A stretch of DNA of 64,000 nucleotides from Prorocentrum cordatum (GCA_963575745.1 CAUYUJ010017858.1:1-64000); one strand, 5' to 3'. Positions 53,766 through 63,828 are shown, numbered from the stretch's first letter. The notes: generated by a model not told the origin, from the sequence alone. A program made the numbers and translations.

Positions 53766-53932
53766 CTAGAAAAGGTCTGCAACCCGACCGGGCGGAGGAT
53801 GCAGTGTTCAAGAAAAGGTTTGCGACCCGACCGGGCGGAGGATGCAGTATTCAAGAAAAGGTCTGCAACCCGACCGGGCGGAGGATGCAGTATCTAGAAA
53901 AAGTTTGCAACCCGACGGCGGAGGATCCAGTG
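53766..53932 (+). repeat. 43-bp minisatellite, four units
   Basis: Unit built on AGGTCTGCAACCCGACCGGG then CGGAGGATGCAGT. The last unit is diverged. A 67-codon frame through it is a by-product. Confidence 0.9.
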
Positions 53933-53974
53933 CCCACCAGGGCCCCGTTCAACTAACCGCAGAGGGTGCGCCAC

Positions 53975-54513
53975 TACACGGGACTGCCCCAGAGCAGCCC
54001 CGGACTGCCCAAGAGAGCCCCAGGACAGGCCCAAGTTGGGCCACAGAGCGGGAGCGGGAGGCCCCAAGGCGCTCCAAGACGGCCCTGACGGCCGCAACGT
54101 GGCCCCAGATGGGCCCAACACGGCCAATACACAGCCCAAGAGCCCTCCAAGAGGCCCCCCAAAGCGCTCCGAGACGCGTCCCGAGAGAGCCCGAAGAGGC
54201 TCATATCCTTGAGTTTCCAGTCGTTTTTGTCTAATGTTTTCGCTTTCTCGCGTTCTCGAGCTTCCAACGCTCCGAGACGGCCGAAGACGCCCCGAAGATC
54301 GCCCCAAGACCGCCGAAGAGGCCCCCAAGAGAGTTGCAAGAAGGCCCAGGAGAGTCTGAAGTTTGCCCAAGAGCAGCCCGAGACTGCCCAAGAGAATCCC
54401 AGGAGAGGCACAAGATGAGCCCCAGAACGGGAGCGGGAGGCCCCAATGAGCTCCAGGACGGCCAAGATGATCCCACCGTGGCCTAAGAGGAGCTCAAGAC
54501 GGCAAACACAGTC
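53975..54513 (+). repeat. D-family array, about 1.5 units
   Basis: Contains GGCCACAGAGCGGGAGCGGG and the TTTTTGTCTAATGTTTTCGC island. It ends directly before the DinoSL relict. Confidence 0.85.
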
Positions 54514-54550
54514 TTCGTAGCTTTTTTGGCTCAAGCCATTTTGACTGGAG
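54514..54550 (+). other. Double relict of the dinoflagellate spliced leader
   Basis: 54514-54535 matches the 22-nt DinoSL (NCCGTAGCCATTTTGGCTCAAG form) at 19 of 22 positions; TAG, TTTT and TTGGCTCAAG are intact. Directly behind it 54536-54550 (CCATTTTGACTGGAG) matches the last 15 nt of the leader at 12 of 15. A full leader followed by a leader lacking its first seven nt is the pattern expected when an mRNA was trans-spliced, reverse transcribed and reinserted twice, because AG within the integrated leader serves as the next acceptor. Established for dinoflagellate retrogenes; here inferred from sequence alone. Confidence 0.82.
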
Positions 54551-54598
54551 GTCTTCTACAGGAATCGGGCCAAGTGGCCGACGCCCTCCGAAATCAGG

Positions 54599-55336
54599 AT
54601 GGGCTGGGCTCGGCTGGACTTGAGGCGCCTCGCGGGACTGCGCTCTCAGACGGCCGTGCGGGGAGCAGGCTTCGACGACGTGGTGGCTTCGGAGCCAGGC
54701 CTGGCCCGAGCCTGCGACGCCGGGAAGGCGTCGGGTCTGGCGACGCTTCCTGCCGAGGGCGTGCTCGGCACGAGCGGCCGTGCCGCCGACGTGCGGCACC
54801 GCGCCCCCCCCGCGGATGGGCCGCACGGCGCCTCACGGCACGACGTGCAGATGACCGTCAGAGACATACTGAGCAGCTACGCGCGTGGCTCGGTGATGCG
54901 CAGCTCGGTCTCGCACTTCATCGGCGTCGCCATAGACCAGTGTTCCCCGCGGGGCGTCCGCATCCTAGAGGGCAAGAACATGCCGTGCATCCCCGAGGGT
55001 CAGCCCCTCGCCTGGTGCGCGCGAGCGAGCATCCGCTCCGAGAGGGACTGCTGGGAAGAGGCCATGAAGATAGTGCGGATGCTGGTCCCCGGCGGGACGG
55101 TGGCCGTCGACCTGAGCTGCCCGCGGCAGAAGCGGAGGCTCAGCGGCACGCTGCTGCTCTCCCACGCGAAGGCAGCGTTGCTCCCGCGGAGGGCTGCGGA
55201 CATTAAGATGAAGCGTGTCGTGAAGCGCGTGGTTCCCGTTGGCGGTGTCTCGAGCGATGGCTGGATGGAGGGCGGCCCAAGTCTATTGGGCATGCCCCAC
55301 GGTCCCCAGGTGCATCGGCGAGGCTGCCACGAGTAG
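54599..55336 (+). CDS. Intronless retrogene of unknown function behind the DinoSL relict
   Basis: A 245-codon frame with strong G/C third positions and no intron-like break. The first ATG lies 48 nt after the leader relict, a normal 5' UTR length for dinoflagellate mRNA; the frame itself is open back to about 54545. I do not recognise the family. The N-terminal third is Arg/Ala/Gly-rich (RLDLRRLAGLRSQTAVRGAG). The middle has better mixed composition: MTVRDILSSYARGSVMRSSV, HFIGVAIDQCSPRGVRILEG and MKIVRMLVPGGTVAVDLSCP, the last resembling a hydrophobic strand-turn-strand. No signal peptide or transmembrane segment is evident. The C-terminus is Gly/His/Pro-rich. It could be expressed or a processed pseudogene without frame damage. 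Confidence 0.6.
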   Translation: MGWARLDLRRLAGLRSQTAVRGAGFDDVVASEPGLARACDAGKASGLATLPAEGVLGTSGRAADVRHRAPPADGPHGASRHDVQMTVRDILSSYARGSVMRSSVSHFIGVAIDQCSPRGVRILEGKNMPCIPEGQPLAWCARASIRSERDCWEEAMKIVRMLVPGGTVAVDLSCPRQKRRLSGTLLLSHAKAALLPRRAADIKMKRVVKRVVPVGGVSSDGWMEGGPSLLGMPHGPQVHRRGCHE

Positions 55337-55764
55337 AACGCGATAGTGCGATAGCAGGATCTCATTGTCTTGAGGCCATTAAGTAGGAGTCCTAAGAGAA
55401 AAACTTGTGGGATGTGCATGGCCGAATTTTCAAGCATCCAGATCAATGCTCTCGTGCACCTCATTTGCGAGATGAGTAGCATGACGTGGTCCGTCTTCCT
55501 GACCAGAACCTCCCTGACCAGCAGCGCTGTCGGCGCCTGCACTTTCCTCCCTATTCTGGCGTTTTGGCTGGTAGCGTTGCCCGAGCCGAGGCAGCACCAG
55601 CTACTGCCTTTGAGCCTTCGGACCCCTCCTCTTCGCTCCTGGGGAACCAGGCCTCGAGAACTCTGCGACTTACGCACCTCAGTTTCTTCTCTCCACGTTG
55701 GCAGTAGAAATGTTGTGTTTGTTCAGCTGTGTGGTCACGGCTACCTTTCGTGTGTAGCCTCATC
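55337..55764 (+). other. Probable 3' UTR of the retrogene
   Basis: Balanced composition, no satellites, open frames without motifs. It lies downstream in the same direction and could belong to the same retroposed transcript. No AATAAA signal is expected in dinoflagellates. Confidence 0.4.
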
Positions 55765-55915
55765 TGTGGCCAGCAGGTCTCATGATGGCGTTTACTCAGC
55801 GACCCGTTTGTGTATGGGTGCGACTGGCTGGCGCTACGGCTGAATTTGACCGGGTCAGGCAGCTATCCCGCAGTCGCTGCAGCTAAATGTTAGGTATCTC
55901 GTGCTTGCCATCTCT
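55765..55915 (+). repeat. Duplicated segment U, copy 1
   Basis: CCAGCAGGTCTCATGATGGC, CGTTTGTGTATGGGTG, then CAGTCGCTGCAGCTAAATG. The same order recurs at 56860-57020. Confidence 0.7.
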
Positions 55916-56098
55916 TGCCAAATGTGTGGCCATCCTCGCTTTGTAGTTCGGAGACGTTGGGCGGTGTCAGCCGGGCAGGAGTCTCGCATGCCAGCGCCCG
56001 ACGGAAACTCCTTGACCAGCAGCCGCGACGCTGACAAGCATGCAGCACTGCAGGTCCGCCTTGCCAGGGCTCACGCGCCCCCGCATTGGCTCCGCTAT

Positions 56099-56184
56099 TA
56101 GGGGGGGGCACATGCGACCCCTGCCCCTACCCCCCACGATTTCTGAGGGGGAGGGTGGGGGCAGGGGTCGCATGTGGCCCCCTA
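56099..56184. mobile_element. Palindromic mini-element F2
   Basis: 86-bp foldback: TAGGGGGGGGCACATGCGAC against GGGTCGCATGTGGCCCCCTA, loop around ACGATTTCTGAGG. Flanks GCTAT and GCCAT agree in 4 of 5. Sister of F1. Confidence 0.85.
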
Positions 56185-56269
56185 GCCATTCTGGCATCTA
56201 CTGGCTGGCAGCGCTGCCCGTAGCAATTCGCGGGGCCGCCGCGCAAAGCTCGCTGCCTTTTTAGGACCC

Positions 56270-56450
56270 TTCGCTCCCTCGCCTCCCTTCGTTGCATTTC
56301 TCACGGGCGAGTTCGCCTCCCTTCGCTTCCTCGCCTCCCTTCGCTTCCTCGCCTCCCTTCGCTTCCTCGCCTCCCTTTGTTGCGGCTTTTGTACCCTTCG
56401 CTTCCTCGCCTCCCTTCGCTTCCTCGCAGAGGCTCGCCCTCGCCTCCCCC
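56270..56450. repeat. 18-bp minisatellite (CTTCGCTTCCTCGCCTCC)
   Basis: About eight units with one GTTGCGGCTTTTGTACC interruption. Confidence 0.92.
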
Positions 56451-56538
56451 GCCCTTTCGTTGCAGCCTCACGGGCGCGCGGCTCAAAATTTCCGCGCGCC
56501 CAGGGGACCAGTTGGTTCTCGGAGCACACGGGGCGCGT

Positions 56539-56696
56539 TTACCAGCCTCGAACTTATCCTTATCCCTAAGATTGATACGCCAAAAGGCGATGCCACTCTT
56601 AGGGAGTCGCCCTCAAAAGATAAGGGAATCCCTAAGACTGGCATCGTGATGAGGAGATGCCCAGCATAGGGATAGGGAGATGTTCCAAGCTGGTAA
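56539..56696. mobile_element. Family I element, copy I3, 158 bp with perfect TSD
   Basis: TTACCAG to CTGGTAA with target duplication CGCGT at 56534-56538 and 56697-56701. The interior AAGGGAATCCCTAAG and GATGAGGAGATGCCCAGCAT is nearly identical to I2. Confidence 0.95.
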
Positions 56697-56859
56697 CGCG
56701 TCTCGAGGGACTGCCCGCTATCATACCGTCAGGCACCCTGGCAGGATGGCCAATTAGATTTGCTGCCATCGTCTGCGCACCTCTGGTGAGCTGGCGTTCG
56801 AAAGCGTGTTTTATTCGCTGCGTCTTCACGCCGATCTCGCTGCAGTATGTATAGCGCAG

Positions 56860-57020
56860 CGCTCAGATGCGACCAGCAGGCTTCGCGATGGCGTTTGTTC
56901 AGGGCTCCGTCGGTGTATGGAGGCGAAGAAAAGGCCAGTGGTCGGAGGCAGGGGGATTTGACAAGCTGCTCCGCAGATCGCTGCAGCTAGATGGGTAAGT
57001 ACAGCGTGTCTGCCATAGGC
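56860..57020 (+). repeat. Duplicated segment U, copy 2
   Basis: CCAGCAGGCTTCGCGATGGC, CGTCGGTGTATGGAGG, then CAGATCGCTGCAGCTAGATG; pair of 55765-55915. Confidence 0.7.
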
Positions 57021-57179
57021 CGCACGCGGGGGCGCTCGCTGCTACTCTGCCGCGCCGCTCGTCGTTCCCAGCTCCCAACCTGTCCCACTCCGACATCCCT
57101 CCCTGGCAATAGTTCTCACGTCTGGTGAGCTGGTGGTTTCCACCTTCGAAATAATAAAAAAAAACAAGGCAAACAAAGA

Positions 57180-57655
57180 AGACGGCACACACACAGCCCA
57201 AGAAGCCTCCAAGAGGACTCAAGAGAGCTCCGAGAGACGTCCCAAGAGAGCCCAAAGAGGCCCAAATCATTGATATGCATTGGTTTGTTCGATGTTTTTT
57301 GTTTTCTCGCGTTCTCGAGCTTCCAATGCTCGAAGACGGCAGAAGACGCCCCCAAGACCGCCCCAAGACCGCCGAAGAAGCACAGAAAAGACCCCCAAGA
57401 CGGCCCCAGGGAGCCCGACAATTGCCCGGGACGAGCCTCAGACTACCCAAGAGAGCCCCAGGACAGGCCCAAGCCGGGCCACAGAGCGGGAGCGGGAGAC
57501 CCCAGGGCGCTCCAAGACAACTCATATGGCCCCAACGTCGCCCCAGATGGGCCCACCACGGCAAACACACAGGCCAAGAGGTCCGAAGAGGCCCCAAGAA
57601 AGCTCCGAGAGGTTCCGAGAGAGCTCGAAGAGGCCCAAGTCCGTGATGTTCCGTC
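57180..57655 (+). repeat. D-family array
   Basis: Contains the AT-richer island (GTTTGTTCGATGTTTTTTG), TTCCAATGCTCGAAGACGG and GGCCACAGAGCGGGAGCGGG. Confidence 0.85.
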
Positions 57656-57830
57656 GTCTGTCAATGTTTTCCTCTTGGGTTGCCTCTTGGGGCCTCTTGG
57701 GGGTCCTCTCGGAGCTCTCTTGGGGCATCCTGGCGGCCTCTCGGGCCATCTTGGAGCCGTCTGCGGCCCATCTCGGGGCCAGCTGTGCCCGGCGGGACCC
57801 GGCCTGGAGCCACTTTGAGCCAAATGGGGC
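57656..57830 (-). repeat. D-family segment, reverse orientation, head-to-head with the preceding array
   Basis: CCTCTTGGGGCCTCTTGG words follow directly after the sense array, so the two can fold back. Confidence 0.7.
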
Positions 57831-58589
57831 CATCAGTGAGCCTACAAAAGACATTGGGGTGCCGCCGTGACTCGCGCCCTGCGCTCCCATAAGGGCCTCT
57901 CTGGAGGTTTGAGTTCTCCTACTCGAGGCGTTCCAGAAAAGGGCACTGCATTTGAAAGACGAAGGAGTTGCCATCTCTTCCTCGGCGGCCGCACTGGGTG
58001 TGGGGCTGGACGATGTGACGCCCGCATCGGCGGGGGGGGTACCTCTGTCGTTGGGCGCACCACGGCCTTCGGCCTCAGCCTTGCCCTGCAGTTGGCGGCG
58101 ATAGCCAGGCGCCCGTGGCCATCTTGGGCGGCCCCCAGGTATTCACGTTCTCCGTACAGGCAACCCGCATACTCAGGATGGGCAACCTTCCCAAAGGTAT
58201 CCTTGCATCCTGGCTTCCTCGGTCCATCCTTGGCCACTTTCGTTGACCGCGCCCCGCTCGAAACGCTTCCAGATGGCCTTCCAAGGCCCTTGCCTCCTTA
58301 TCGTGCGTCCGATTTATTTCTACAGGGCCGGGGACCCCAGAAAAAAGCGCCCCCCTAACGAATTTGGCCCGCCCAGGTGTGAGGGCGAACGAGGGGTCTG
58401 CAACAGGGGGTCTTCAATGGGAGCTGAAGTGCCCATTGTATGCTCAATGTATCGCTCATGTATGTGATCGGGCATTATTGGCATCCAATATTAGCGGATG
58501 GAGGGCCAGTCGTTCGTGCCCGCGCGTTGCCCGCGCGGGCAAACGCGCCGTCCATCCATTATCGTTCCTGCGTGCGGGCGCTCTTGCGT

Positions 58590-58590
<1 letters not shown>
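57831..58590. other. Unassigned DNA with open frames on both strands
   Basis: A minus frame (57842-58237, with CKDTFGKVAHPEYAGCLYGE) and a + frame (57867-58358) overlap. Neither shows a known domain. The minus frame has the more protein-like composition, but I do not call it. Confidence 0.35.

Positions 58591-58593
<3 letters not shown>

Positions 58594-58637
<44 letters not shown>
58594..58637. repeat. TG microsatellite
   Basis: About 21 TG units. Confidence 0.97.
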
Positions 58638-58639
<2 letters not shown>

Positions 58640-58754
58640 GCGGCGAAGTGGAGTGCAAGTGTGTCTTGATTGTGCGATTGATGATCGCGCATGTTCCCAC
58701 ACGATGACTTGTCGGCCCCTAAGATTTGGAATTTGTGCCTCGATTCTCCCAAAC

Positions 58755-58955
58755 TGTGAATTCAACTTTCCTTTTTTTCCAACATGTGAATTCACATTTT
58801 CCTTTTCCCAACATGTGAATTCACATTCTGGCTCTTTCATCAAGATACCTACGCACAGTTCCAATATGTGAATTCAAGATTCCCTTGTGAATTCACATTT
58901 TCCTTCCAAAAATGTGAATTCACATTTTGCTTTTCCCCACAATGTGAATTCGCAT
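58755..58955. repeat. Repeated TGTGAATTCACA palindromes
   Basis: Seven sites of TGTGAATTC, five completing TGTGAATTCACA or one mismatch from it, separated by TTTTCCTTTTCCC spacers. Confidence 0.9.
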
Positions 58956-59380
58956 TCTGCCCTGGCCTTCAAGATCCCCAAAACTGAGGCGCAGTGTTCC
59001 GCATGTCAGATTGGCTGGGCAGATTCTGACACTCACCTCACCGCTTTTGTTCATTCCAGCCTTTTGTTTGCGCCCTTAGCGCACGTTGCCTTCGTCGCCT
59101 TCCCCGAGCCCCCCCCGCCCCCTTGCTTCGTTCACCCTCAAGTCTCGCGCGTGGGTACAGACGGGGAGCTTCAATTGGCTCCCCCGCCGAACAGAGCAAT
59201 CGAGGATGGATCCCTCAAGCGTGGCACATAAAAACCATTGCCAAGACCCTGCGCCCAACCCCCACTTTCACCCTCCAACCAGGGCCTCTCGGGTAACCCT
59301 CCAAACGGCCAGGGAGAACCCTACGAGAGCCCGAAGACGGCCCCAGAGGGCTCCAGGCGTTCCGGCGCGCTCCGGCAACG
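58956..59380. other. Unassigned DNA grading into D-family words
   Basis: Nothing recognised before 59290, where CCCGAAGACGGCCCC words begin. Confidence 0.35.
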
Positions 59381-59382
59381 AC

Positions 59383-61178
59383 CCCAGAGAGCCCCAAGAC
59401 GGACCACGACGACCCCAATAATCAGTCATACCCCCCAAGATCGCTCCAAAACGTCCCAAGAGGCCTCCAAGAGCATTTTCCAAGAATGCCCCAAGAGGCA
59501 AAATTCATTGATTTTCTATTGGTTTTTGGTGAATTTTGGGTTTCTCCTCTTTTCGGCTTGCCGACGCTCCGAGGCGGGTCTTCTGGGCGTCCGAAGCCGC
59601 CTGGGAGGCTCGAAATCGCCCCGCAGCCATCCGAAAAGGCTTCCACAAGAGAGCCCCAAGACGGCACAACAGGGTTCCAAGGTGGCTTAAGAGATCCCCA
59701 TGACGGCCCAAAATGGCCCCAACACGCCCTCCGAAGCATTCCAAATCGTGACCCAGTCGTTCAGGGAGACTGCGGTTGGAGGCAGGGTGGTCCGAGGAAG
59801 CCCCCAGAGGCCTCGAGAAGACGCCCAGGAGGCCTCCAGAAGGCCCCCCCCAAAAACAGAGCAACTTCCGCAAGGCTCCCGGAGGCTCTCCAAGGAGGAG
59901 CCTCCGTATAAAGAGCTGAGGAGGATGGGGGAAATACGCAGGGTAGGGCGAGAATGAGTGAAAACAATCATGGAGGAAGGATAGCGAGTAACTTTGTTAT
60001 AACGGCGACGCCAGAAAAGGCAACAAGGAGTTATCGCTAAATTGTCGGTTTGACATTCCTGCCGCTGCACCCGCATACAAAACTTCAAGGACCAAGGTGC
60101 ATGGCGCGAAGCGCCAATGCAGTCGTGCATGTATGTATGTATGTATGTATGTAATGTAATGTAATATAATATAATGTAATGTAATGTAATGTAATGTAAT
60201 GTAATGTAATGTAATGTAATGTAATGTAATGTAATGTAATGTAATGTAATGTAATGTAATGTAATGTATGTATGTATGTATGTATGTTTGCTTGTATGTA
60301 TGTATGTATGTATGTATGTATGTATGTATGTATGTACGTACGTATGTATGTATGTATGTATGTATGTATGTATGTGTATATATATATATATATATGTTTA
60401 TGCATCTCCACATTTTTTATATATATATACAAGACTGCAGTGGCGCTTCGCGTCATGCACCTTGGTCCTTGAAGTTTGGCATGCAGGCGGAATGGCAGGA
60501 CGGTCAAGCCGACAATTTAGCGATAACTCCTGGTTGCCTTTTCCGGCATCGCCGCTATAATGATGTTATTCGTTATTATTCCTCTATGCTTATTGTTCCT
60601 TATTTTCGCCATACCCTGCGCATTCTCCCCATCCTCCTCAGCTCTTTTTTGCGGAGGTTCCTCCTTGGAAAGCCTCTAGGGGCCTCACAAAAGTTGTTCC
60701 GGGCTTTCTTCAGGCCTTCTGGAGACCTCCTGGGCGTATTCTGGGGGCCTCCGGGGGCTTCCTCGGGCCGCCCTGCCTCCAACCGCCGTCTCCCTGAACG
60801 ACCGAATCACGATTTGGAATTCTTCGGAGGGTGTCTTTGGGCCATCTTGGGCCGCCATGGGGCTCGTGTTGTGCCGTTTTGGGACTCTCATGGACTGCCT
60901 GGAAGCCCTTTCGGATGGTTGTGGGGCGATTTGGGAGCCTCCCAGGCGGCTTCGGACGCCCAGAAGACCGCCGTCTTAGAGCGTCGGGAAGCCGACAAGA
61001 GGAGAACCCCAACATTCACCAAAAACCCATAGAAAATCAATGATTTTTGCCTCGGGGGGCCTTCTTGGGAGTACTCTTGGAGGCCTCTTTGGGGCCGCCC
61101 TGGAGGCCTCTTGGGCCATCTTGAGGTCACGTCGGTCACTCTTGGAGCGCTCTTGTGCTGTCTTGGGGGTCTCTGGGA
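59383..61178. repeat. About 1.8-kb inverted repeat with microsatellite loop
   Basis: Left arm 59383-60120 and right arm 60430-61178 are inverted copies, by eye about 80-85% similar near the loop. Matching anchors are AACTTCAAGGACCAAGGTGC, AGGAGTTATCGCTAAATTGT and GAGACTGCGGTTGGAGGCAG (left) with their inverses on the right. The outer parts belong to the D family. The loop (60121-60420) is ATGTA and TATG repeat. The + frame 59486-59911 and the minus frame 60710-61015 are the two arms' versions of one low-complexity translation. Confidence 0.92.
60121..60420. repeat. ATGTA and TATG microsatellite (loop of inverted repeat)
   Basis: TATG units, about 25 AATGT units, TATG units again, then TATA. 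Confidence 0.97.
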
Positions 61179-61374
61179 CGTCTCCGATGGCCCCCCTGAT
61201 CGCCTTAAGTGTGCTGGGAAGGCTTGGCAAAACGCCTTGCAAGGCCCGGTGGCCGCTTCGAGGCCCGTCCGGAGGACCCCAAAGCCCCAGGTCCCGGGAG
61301 TCCGGTTTTGGTGGTGGGGGGGGGGGACGGGTTTTCCCCCCGCCCGGGCTTATAAAAATATAGGAAGAGGAATA

Positions 61375-62790
61375 TCCCCGTGCACGGGGCCCGGGCGCCC
61401 AGGGCCCGGGCCACGGGGGGCATGGGAGGTCTGGGGTTTCCCAGACCACCTCCCCCAGAGCACCCCAGAGCGGCCCTGGAGCTCCCAGACTGCCCCAGAG
61501 AGCTCCCAGCAGCCCTCGGGGACTTCGACAAGCCCCTCCAAGATAACCCAGATAGCCCCAACGTGGCCCAAGATGGGTTCGAGACCGCAAATACAGAGCC
61601 CAAGAGGCCTCCAACAGGCCTCGAGAGAGCTCCGAGAAGCATCCCGAGAGAGTCCGAAGAGGCCCAAGTCATTCTTTTTATATTGTTTTGTTTGTTTTTC
61701 GGGTTCTCGCGTTTTCGACTTTCCGACGATCCAAGACGGCCGACGACGCCCCCAAGACCGCCCCAAGACCGCCGAAGAGGCCTCCAAAAGAGCCCCGAGA
61801 CGGTACCAGGGAGTTTGAGAATTGCCCTGTAGGAGCACCCGACGGCCCAAGAGAGCCCCAGGACAGGCCCAGAGCTGAGCCACAGAGCGCGAGCGGGAGG
61901 CGCCAAGCCGCTCCAAGACGGCCCAGATGGCGTCAATGTGGCCTCAGATTTTCCAGACCGCAAATGCACAGCCCAAGAGGCTTTCAAGAGGCCTCAAGAG
62001 ACTTCCGAGAGGCGTCCCGAAAGAGCCCGAAGAGGCCCAAATCCTCGATTTTCATGTGTTTTTGAATGTGTTTTGGCGTCTCACGTTTTCGACCTTCCGA
62101 CGCTCCACGACAGCCGACGACGCCCCCGAGACCGCCCCAAGATCGCCGAAGAGGCCCCAAAAAGAGCCCCAAGACTGCCCCCAGGGAGCCCGACAGTTGC
62201 CCAGGACGAGCCTCGGACGGCCCAGGAGAACCCCAGGACAGGCGCAAGTTGGGCCACAGAGCGGGAGCGGGAGGCCCCAAGGCCCTCCAAGACGGTCCTG
62301 ATGGCCCCAACGTGGCCCCAGATGGGCCCAACACGGCCAATACACAGCCCAAGAGCCCTCCAGGAGGCCCCAAGAGAGCCCTGAGAGTCGTCCCGAGAGA
62401 GCCCGAAGAGACCCATATCCTTGATTTCCAGTCGTTTTTTCGCTTTCTCGAGTTCTCGAGCTTCCAACACTCGAAGACGGCCGAAGACGCCCCGAAGATC
62501 GCCCCGAGACCGCCGAAGAGGCCCCGAAAAGAGCCCCAAGGCGGCCCAGGAGAGCCTGAAGACTGCCCAAAAGCAGTCCAAGACTGCCCAAGAGAGCCCC
62601 AGGACAGGCCCAAGCTGGGCCACAGAGCGGGAGTGGGAGGCCCCAAGGCGCTCCAAGACGGTCTTGATGGCCCCAACGTGGCCCCAGATGGGCCCAACAC
62701 GGCCAATACACAGCCCAAGAGCCCTCCAGGAGGCCCCAAGAGAGCCCCGAGAGTCGTCCCGAGAGAGCCCGAAGAGACCCATATCCTTGA
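61375..62790 (+). repeat. D-family tandem array, about four 370-bp units
   Basis: It begins CCCCGTGCACGGGGCC. The marker GCCACAGAGCG recurs at about 61877, 62251 and 62617 (spacings 374 and 366). The last two units are close to identical. A 366-bp spacing is a multiple of three, so both strands keep open frames across units (301 codons + and 233 codons minus) without this implying a gene. Confidence 0.92.
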
Positions 62791-63362
62791 TTCATTGGCT
62801 AACGCCGCACCGCCGACCCCTTGGGGCGGCAGCAAGAGTGAAAGACAGAATTCGCGGAACGCGCGGGATCGCTGGGCAATCTTGGGGTTTCGGCCTGTCC
62901 TACGTAGCGTGTGGGGTTCAAGGGGGGGCCTTGTAGGGGATTGTCTGGAAGTTTTTCGTGGTCTTATGTGAGTTTCTGGGGGCCTTCACGGGGCCTGTTC
63001 CAGGCCTCATTTTCCACCTCCTGGATAGGCTCGGGGATCGTTGAGACCCAGCTGGGGTTGCGTCCGGCCAGAAGTTCGAGAGCGGATCCAGCTGTGTCGA
63101 CGAGGAGCTTCCTGAAGGCCCAGAAGGGGGCGGAGAGCGCCCAAGAACTAGGAGTCTCATGCCTCGAGCCTCGATCCACCCCGTGTTCCTTCCTTTGCGA
63201 AGGGGTGGCACCTGCCAGGGAGGTCAATCCTCATCCCGGACTTTCGGCGGTGGTCCCCGGCACCGCAAATTGTTCCTGGAGGCTGAATTCGAGGAGATGC
63301 CTCGGGTGGTCGAACGACCACGAAAATCTGTGAGACATCTGCGGCGATGACGAAATATTCTT
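62791..63362. other. Unassigned DNA
   Basis: A 140-codon + frame (62911-63333) is open but motif-free. Confidence 0.35.
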
Positions 63363-63364
63363 TT

Positions 63365-63432
63365 TTTTCATCATCCTCCTCCTCTTCCTCCTCCTCGTCC
63401 TTCTCCTCTTCTTCTTCTTCTTCTTCTTCTTC
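63365..63432. repeat. CTT/CCT microsatellite
   Basis: TCCTC, then TTC units. Confidence 0.93.
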
Positions 63433-63499
63433 TCGATCGAGGTAGATGCCCGCGGCAGTTCACATATGTACATATATATATGTAAATATGAGCCACGAG

Positions 63500-63828
63500 G
63501 GATATGTATCGGAGGTGGGGGGTGAGATCGGAGTGGAATGCAGAGCCTTTGTACCGGGAAATCGGTTTCGGTTTTGTGTTCGTGCGTGCCGCGCGTGCGG
63601 GCGAGGCGACGCTGCGTGGGTGGGCGAGAGGCAAGTCTCCCTTCGGTGAGGCGCGGCCGGACCATATGACTCTCTTCCGGCAACCGGTGCCGCGCGGTGT
63701 CCCGCCGGTGTCCCGCCTCTGGCTGAGGCGCGGCCGGACCAAATGACTCCCTTCCGGCGTTCGGTGCCGCGCGGTGTCCTGCCGGTGTCCCCCCGGTGTC
63801 CCGTCGGTGTCCCGATGATGGTAATGAT
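63500..63828 (+). repeat. Compound repeat P, copy 2
   Basis: GTACCGGGAAATCGGTTTCG and GTGCGGGCGAGGCGACG match 50150-50210; a GGCGCGGCCGGACCA block is duplicated (63644, 63725), then GGTGTCCCG units. Confidence 0.75.

Noticed and set aside
57842-58237. A minus-strand gene with CKDTFGKVAHPEYAGCLYGE
   Set aside because: Composition is protein-like but an equally long + frame overlaps it and no family is recognised; left as unassigned.
61984-62971. A 283-codon minus-strand or 301-codon plus-strand gene
   Set aside because: Both run through D-family tandem units with a spacing divisible by three; low-complexity and present on both strands.
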